This document shows, in pieces, positions 60,201 to 64,000 of a DNA stretch of 64,000 nt. Made by a program: the position numbers and the translations under genes. The stretch comes from Clostridiales bacterium (GTDB lineage: Bacteria; Bacillota; Clostridia; Christensenellales; UBA1242): NCBI GenBank assembly GCA_015069395.1, contig SVIR01000001.1, positions 132,392-196,391 on the forward strand, in the 5' to 3' direction. The notes under the pieces were generated by a model. The model made no database searches and was not told where the DNA came from. It was given only the letters and a program-made list of their open reading frames with translations. Numbering within the stretch: position 1 is the first letter of the stretch; each line of letters opens with the position of its first letter.

Positions 60201-61283
60201 CAAGAAGGAATGTTTGTTCCTACCAAAGTTGGTACTGTTAAAATTGGCTATTCTGCAACAGTAGAACTTTACAATCAAACAATGTTTACTTGGGACGAAG
60301 CTGCAGGATACTATACAACAACAGATGGTACTATTATTAGAGTTCTCAATAAAAACGAATATAACGTAGAAACTTTAATGTCTGGCTCATTTAAGATTGT
60401 TAAAGCTGCAGATGGATCTGTTTCTGTTACAGAAGGAAGCACAACCATTGACAATGCGACTCTCCAATCTTGGTTTGAAGAGCTTAGAGTATATGAATTG
60501 CCAGGAGAAGAATATACAATCAAAGTTCAAGATACAAAGATCAATGAAGAAGCAATCAGATACGATTACGAACCAGTTCTTGAAGAAAATGAAGGAATCT
60601 ATACACTCAACGTTCAAGCTATCAAAGCTTTGGATGCAAGTGGAATTGACTTCTCTAAATCTTATGTAACTCTCAGATGGACTCTTGCAGATGGAACTAG
60701 TGATAGCAAAACTTGGAAGAGTATGTCTAAGGACGAAGTATACACAATTGATGGTACGGAAGGAAAGAAAGTTGACGGAACTTATACTCTCACTTATTAT
60801 ATTTGGGATAAAGCCGGAAATGAAGAAAGCAAAGCTTATACATTTGCAGTAGGTGACAATGTTGCTCCAACAGTTTCATTTAAAGATGGCTTTGTTGCAA
60901 CTTCTTATGAAGTAGGAACATCTATTACAATTGATCCAACAAAGATCAACAAGAGTGATGCTTCTGGTTGTGAAGACCCTATTATCACATTGTATAACAA
61001 GTCTGCAGAAGCAAATGTAGAATTGACTAAAGAAGGAGAACTTTATAAAGTTGCTTTGGACGAAGTTGGTTCTTATACTTTGACAGTTGAAGTTAAGGAC
61101 AAAAACGGAAATACAACAAAAGAAACTTTTGACTTTGAAGTTACTGCAAAATCAAAAGATGCTACAATGACTTACAAAGTTGTTGGGACAGTTTTGATTG
61201 TATTGTCAGTTGTTATCCTTGCTGGTGTTGTAATTTACTTTATCGTTTCTAAAGTAAAACTTGACAAAGAGCTTAAGAAATAA
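57207..61283 (+). CDS. Large secreted Ig-like repeat surface protein with C-terminal TM anchor (1358 aa)
   Basis: Signal peptide; repeated DKAGNE/DAAGNE/DKNGNT and APTVSF/APEIIS motifs; C-term VVGTVLIVLSVVILAGVVIYFIVSKVKLDKELKK. Confidence 0.88.
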   Translation: MKVKRRSLLFRGMILVVAFALAILCAPIDSFTALAALSTYTDFTYMTIGREGETLETVVTQGDKYYITNAYIGGQTDVVVGKNATATADDGSTLEKSSVTVKYYDEAFEELSAEGTDITNKVIKTEADAKSYGYFEASNLGTYTITYSYTYKVGGKEYTNNYELKVISQLPSASFSFEDNDKHFLPAQYDLKWAKDGETYKDLYLPTPTVLNKDGEDLEVADANFVTELPATPTGKYVVVTAKGGATNTAITPQKDADGQLYIDGDTFKTATEGAQDYTIKYAYYLNGQFVTSTTKTTRVYSEANPYRETYGVDIKLESDWTDNGQTGVEVKLPKAIAVTSSSTTPTAGEEIEAHYTVKVYYSANADLDWEPITEADYNTAEEKIVNADGTLVDASKFKPMKDGWYTFEYQVTDVYGKTAKTKMGVYNFANIKDEKKPTPYVYDASASDKKEDATYKMANRVNPNGGIIVYAIGMEDNMPGTGELSRKIYTDDNVEKLVIDNYDEYNLVFNYRASAENAGDAYAVLTNNNYYIKKAIKDSGETVSSDAEMLEWLAGNGYKIVVDDANYKTIYNIFKADVLASYTEDTVMEYFKSEAGATAGFAYIKSSQTFGATTADGGMGNGQYYVRYVAKDAAGNENEVSKSMYVSSYVDYDAPTLKFTTTLNNQYLPTAKITFDAPQATDPNSYDDEMLIKTMYRYTDGSDVVAVDGKTETENLTEVWADLGTDQYGDMVDGVLVTEKYDAYKGEGYIDITDKDASTYTIDLSEAPSTAKKLQIVVYAYDNNGNVGFYAQTVNILNVTDNKAPEIISIPTGYESEYMQDEEIEIPEVVVSDDAVGYMSYDIKVYYGDDNEEVSYYGDYQERKASYNGSGKYTVKGAKFTAGAAGDYRVVVSVSDYNNNTVVAFFNYTVKGRMIVSDPKLNDLTIEREPVELDDYLERDENGNVINYIELPTPKISYDIPDSVTEDVFVESGSTKTYVIRGVDQNGTATMYSTTQGQEGMFVPTKVGTVKIGYSATVELYNQTMFTWDEAAGYYTTTDGTIIRVLNKNEYNVETLMSGSFKIVKAADGSVSVTEGSTTIDNATLQSWFEELRVYELPGEEYTIKVQDTKINEEAIRYDYEPVLEENEGIYTLNVQAIKALDASGIDFSKSYVTLRWTLADGTSDSKTWKSMSKDEVYTIDGTEGKKVDGTYTLTYYIWDKAGNEESKAYTFAVGDNVAPTVSFKDGFVATSYEVGTSITIDPTKINKSDASGCEDPIITLYNKSAEANVELTKEGELYKVALDEVGSYTLTVEVKDKNGNTTKETFDFEVTAKSKDATMTYKVVGTVLIVLSVVILAGVVIYFIVSKVKLDKELKK

Positions 61284-61332
61284 TAAAAAAGAAAGGTTTT
61301 AGGCCAGCGCTTTTTAAACTAGAGTATATATT

Positions 61333-61372
61333 AAGAGAATTAGAAATAAAAATCTAGTTCTCTTTTTTTTTG
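61333..61372 (+). terminator. Intrinsic terminator after the 1358-aa gene
   Basis: AAGAGAATTAGA...TCTAGTTCTCTTTTTTTTT. Confidence 0.85.
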
Positions 61373-61390
61373 TCTACTTTATTCAGTGAT

Positions 61391-61451
61391 AGGAGTGTGC
61401 TTGTCTGTTCGAGCGAAGCGAGAACACTTGTATCAAAGCAAGTACACTCCT
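61391..61451. repeat. 61-bp imperfect inverted repeat with 13-bp terminal arms and an internal GTTC...GAAC hairpin
   Basis: AGGAGTGTGCTTG ... CAAGTACACTCCT, one G-T wobble. Confidence 0.6.
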
Positions 61452-61563
61452 AAATGCCCAATTTATATTAAATAGGAAAATTTGTAGAGTTTTTTATAAA
61501 GTTATATGTGTTAACCTTAAAAATTATATGTTATAATACTTTCGTAAAAAGGAGAGAAAAACT

Positions 61564-61611
61564 ATGAATTTAATTAAAGAAAGGGTTTTGAGAGCTTTAA
61601 TAAGGGGTTAA
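61564..61611 (+). CDS. Putative 15-aa leader peptide coupled to the downstream XRE gene
   Basis: AAAAAGGAGAGAAAAACT-ATG; MNLIKERVLRALIRG-stop; next ATG begins 2 nt after the stop codon. Confidence 0.55.
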   Translation: MNLIKERVLRALIRG

Positions 61612-61612
61612 T

Positions 61613-62218
61613 ATGGATTATAATAAAATTGGTAAATTTATAGCAACTGAAAGAAAGGCAAAAAAGCTAACACAGGCGAAACTTGCCGAAAAAGTTTTTG
61701 TTAGCGAAAAAACAGTTTCTAAATGGGAAAATGGGAAAGGTCTTCCAGACACAAATTTACTTCCCAAATTATGTGAAGTTTTAGGTGTTGGTTTAAACGA
61801 ACTTTTAAATGGAGAAAAAAACATAACAGAAAACAAAAATCAAAATACCGAACAACTTTTGCTCAATATGGCGAAAGAATTAGAAATGAAAAACAAAACT
61901 ATTTGGAAATCTATGTGGGTAATTATGACTGTAAGTTTGATAGCCTTGCTTACAGCTCTTTTGCTTACAGCGTTTTTAATGCCCAAAGGAATATGGCAAC
62001 TTGTATCAGTTCTAAGTTTATGTATTGTATTTTTAATCCCCTGCTTTTATGCTTTTAAACTTGAAATAAACATAGGTGTCTATAAGTGTAAAAATTGTAG
62101 CTGTGAAATCATCCCATCCTATACGGAAGCACTTTGGGCAATGCATATAGGAACTACTCGTTATTTAAAGTGTCCTAATTGTCATAAACGTACTTGGTGT
62201 AAAAAGGTTATAAAATAA
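61613..62218 (+). CDS. Membrane-associated XRE-family regulator with C-terminal zinc-ribbon-like CxxC pairs
   Basis: HTH KLTQAKLAEKVFVSEKTVSKWENGKGLPD; two TM; CKNCSC...CPNCHKRTWCKK. Confidence 0.9.
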   Translation: MDYNKIGKFIATERKAKKLTQAKLAEKVFVSEKTVSKWENGKGLPDTNLLPKLCEVLGVGLNELLNGEKNITENKNQNTEQLLLNMAKELEMKNKTIWKSMWVIMTVSLIALLTALLLTAFLMPKGIWQLVSVLSLCIVFLIPCFYAFKLEINIGVYKCKNCSCEIIPSYTEALWAMHIGTTRYLKCPNCHKRTWCKKVIK

Positions 62219-62353
62219 CAAAAAACACTTTATCAAATCACGATAAAGTTATAATTATTTTGCTAGTTTCAAAAGGGACAACCTTGGACCTTTCTTTTTT
62301 TAACTAATTGTAATAAAAAAAGACCAAAGGTTTTGAGGCGTTTATAATAAAAG

Positions 62354-62380
62354 AAGGATGCTTTTAAAGCATCCTTTTTT
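62354..62380. terminator. Bidirectional terminator
   Basis: AAGGATGCTTT-T-AAAGCATCCTTTTTT. Confidence 0.8.
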
Positions 62381-62438
62381 ATTGTTGGAACAAATGAGCC
62401 TAGAAGAATTCAGACAACTCAAAATCCTTTAAATTTTG

Positions 62439-64000
62439 TTATTTAACAGAGATTCTTTTTCTTAATTTAATAATTATTATAATTACTGCAACAAGCACTA
62501 CAGCGGCAATTATGATAGAAATAATTGATGCTGTATTAAGTGGAGATTTTTGTATTACTTTGTAGCTGTGCAATAATATTCCACTTGGAGAAACGATTTG
62601 GATATAGTAGGTTCCTTCTTTATCAATTTCGATAGGAGAAGCCATTCCTGTAGTTTCTGCAGTTATTGTTGTAGAAAAGAAGGTTGAAATGTATTTATCG
62701 TCTTCGTATCTTACAACTTGCAGTGTACATTCACCCATTTCGTTGTAGAGATTTGTTTGATTGTAGTTCACAGTAATAGCTTTAGTTGTTGATTTACCCT
62801 CTGCCAAAGATACTACAATAGGCACTTTGCCTTGTTGAATAATTATTTTAAATGTAAATCTTGGAGGATTGTTTAAAGTTTGATCATTTGTATTTATTGT
62901 AATAAGATATGTTCCCACTCCAGTTTTCTGGTCTATATATGAGAATGGTAAGTTTGTGAAGTAAGGTTTGTTGTTTTTGGTTATCGTTGGGAGATCAATT
63001 GTTTTTAACAGATTTTCTGTTATGTCTTCACCATCTTTTACAACTTTCTCGATATAATAATTTGAATATTTGTTTACTATATACGAATATCTATGTTCAT
63101 TTGCATTTAAGACTGTAAATTGATATGTTTCCTTTCTGAGAAGTTCTCCATATTTCTTGCTCGTAGCCGTAAATGATATTTCATAATAACCAGATTCTGA
63201 GAAGATATATGTTAAATTGTCTTGGAACATTCCCGTATAAGCGACACCATTTCGTTTTACTTCTATAACAGGAGGTCCACTTGACGCATAGAATTCTTGC
63301 TTTGTAGCATTGTCAAGTTTGATGGTTACGTTTCCATTGTAGATAGCTTCTTTTATAGGCAAAGAAGTAACCTCTTCTCCTGTTTCTATATCTGTGTAAG
63401 TAACTGAGAAAGGTACATCTTTTAAGAAAACCAATGTAAATTGTTGTGTTTCTGCAGAGCCTTTGCTGAAAGTTTGAACGTTTCCTGCAACATCATACAA
63501 TGAGATTGAATATTTTCCTGAATGAGTTAAATATATAGAGTTGTATTTTTTGTTGTTTGAAGTTCTTGTGTAAACAGCAGGATTTAATTCAAAGCCATCT
63601 TTCACGATTCTGATATTTATTTCGTTCTCTGGCAAGCCATAATACTTTGTCCATTGAAGTTCGATTTTATCTAAAGAAGAATATTCAGTAGAAACAACCA
63701 ATGATTCAGAGTTTTCATTAATTAGATTTTTATCATTGAAAGTTCCGTTTAAACCATAGGTATAGAATTCTTCAACAATTTGGTCAGCAGTTGGAACGTA
63801 ACTGATTACCAAATAGATTTCGAAAGGTGCACTGTTTGTAGCCTTGTCAGCGTTTGATAGGAGATACAATTCAGATCTAATTCCACTTGTAGGATCTTCA
63901 AAATCTTCTCTAAGAGTTACATCAATTGATTGTTGTTTGTTTGTTTTAATTGCTACTGCACTTCTGTTGTTGTAATCAACGTTCACAATATAATGATTTG
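62439..64000 (-). CDS. Ig-like repeat surface protein with C-terminal TM anchor (5' end beyond the right window edge)
   Basis: Frame open to the window edge; SLYDVAGNVQTFSKGS, C-term TASIISIIIAAVVLVAVIIIIIKLRKRISVK. Confidence 0.8.
   Translation of the reverse strand, partial: NHYIVNVDYNNRSAVAIKTNKQQSIDVTLREDFEDPTSGIRSELYLLSNADKATNSAPFEIYLVISYVPTADQIVEEFYTYGLNGTFNDKNLINENSESLVVSTEYSSLDKIELQWTKYYGLPENEINIRIVKDGFELNPAVYTRTSNNKKYNSIYLTHSGKYSISLYDVAGNVQTFSKGSAETQQFTLVFLKDVPFSVTYTDIETGEEVTSLPIKEAIYNGNVTIKLDNATKQEFYASSGPPVIEVKRNGVAYTGMFQDNLTYIFSESGYYEISFTATSKKYGELLRKETYQFTVLNANEHRYSYIVNKYSNYYIEKVVKDGEDITENLLKTIDLPTITKNNKPYFTNLPFSYIDQKTGVGTYLITINTNDQTLNNPPRFTFKIIIQQGKVPIVVSLAEGKSTTKAITVNYNQTNLYNEMGECTLQVVRYEDDKYISTFFSTTITAETTGMASPIEIDKEGTYYIQIVSPSGILLHSYKVIQKSPLNTASIISIIIAAVVLVAVIIIIIKLRKRISVK

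Noticed and set aside
61391-61451. Possible tRNA (GTTCGA motif)
   Set aside because: No acceptor, D or anticodon arms; the sequence folds as a simple inverted repeat.
62287-62335. Long imperfect inverted repeat AACCTTGGACCTTTCTTTTTTT...AAAAAAAGACCAAAGGTT as a mobile element
   Set aside because: Mostly homopolymer pairing with mismatches; best explained as a decayed or weak terminator.

Overview
This is a low-GC, Clostridia-like Bacillota chromosomal segment (lineage inferred from gene content only). Housekeeping genes are interleaved with very large secreted surface proteins. Core genes recognised: typA, dnaB, gltX, trpS, uppP, a Ca2+-type P-ATPase, holB, ricT, a trmN6-like methyltransferase, spmA/spmB, tatD, rsmA, rplI, a SpoVB-like flippase, HU, dus, pgk, tpiA, dnaX, ybaB, recR, argS, rpmG, secE, nusG, rplK, rplA. 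Surface proteins take up about 45% of the window: a 5981-aa ORF at 14746-32691, a C-terminal fragment of another giant protein running off the left edge (to 5300), a 1358-aa protein (57207-61283), and a C-terminal fragment running off the right edge (62439-64000, minus strand). Best second-look items: (1) dnaX is split at an A9 run, with the tau C-terminal domain continuing in the -1 frame; (2) several genes have a -10 box exactly 6 nt before the start codon and no Shine-Dalgarno, predicting leaderless mRNAs; (3) six T-tracts spaced about 10.3 bp apart lie upstream of holB; (4) the surface proteins share modules and sortase-independent TM anchors; (5) a 59-aa gene with its own promoter, RBS and terminator is absent from the ORF track; (6) a 15-codon leader peptide is coupled to a membrane XRE regulator; (7) a hairpin plus 12-mer is repeated on both sides of rplKA. 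No tRNA, rRNA, CRISPR array or transposase was found.
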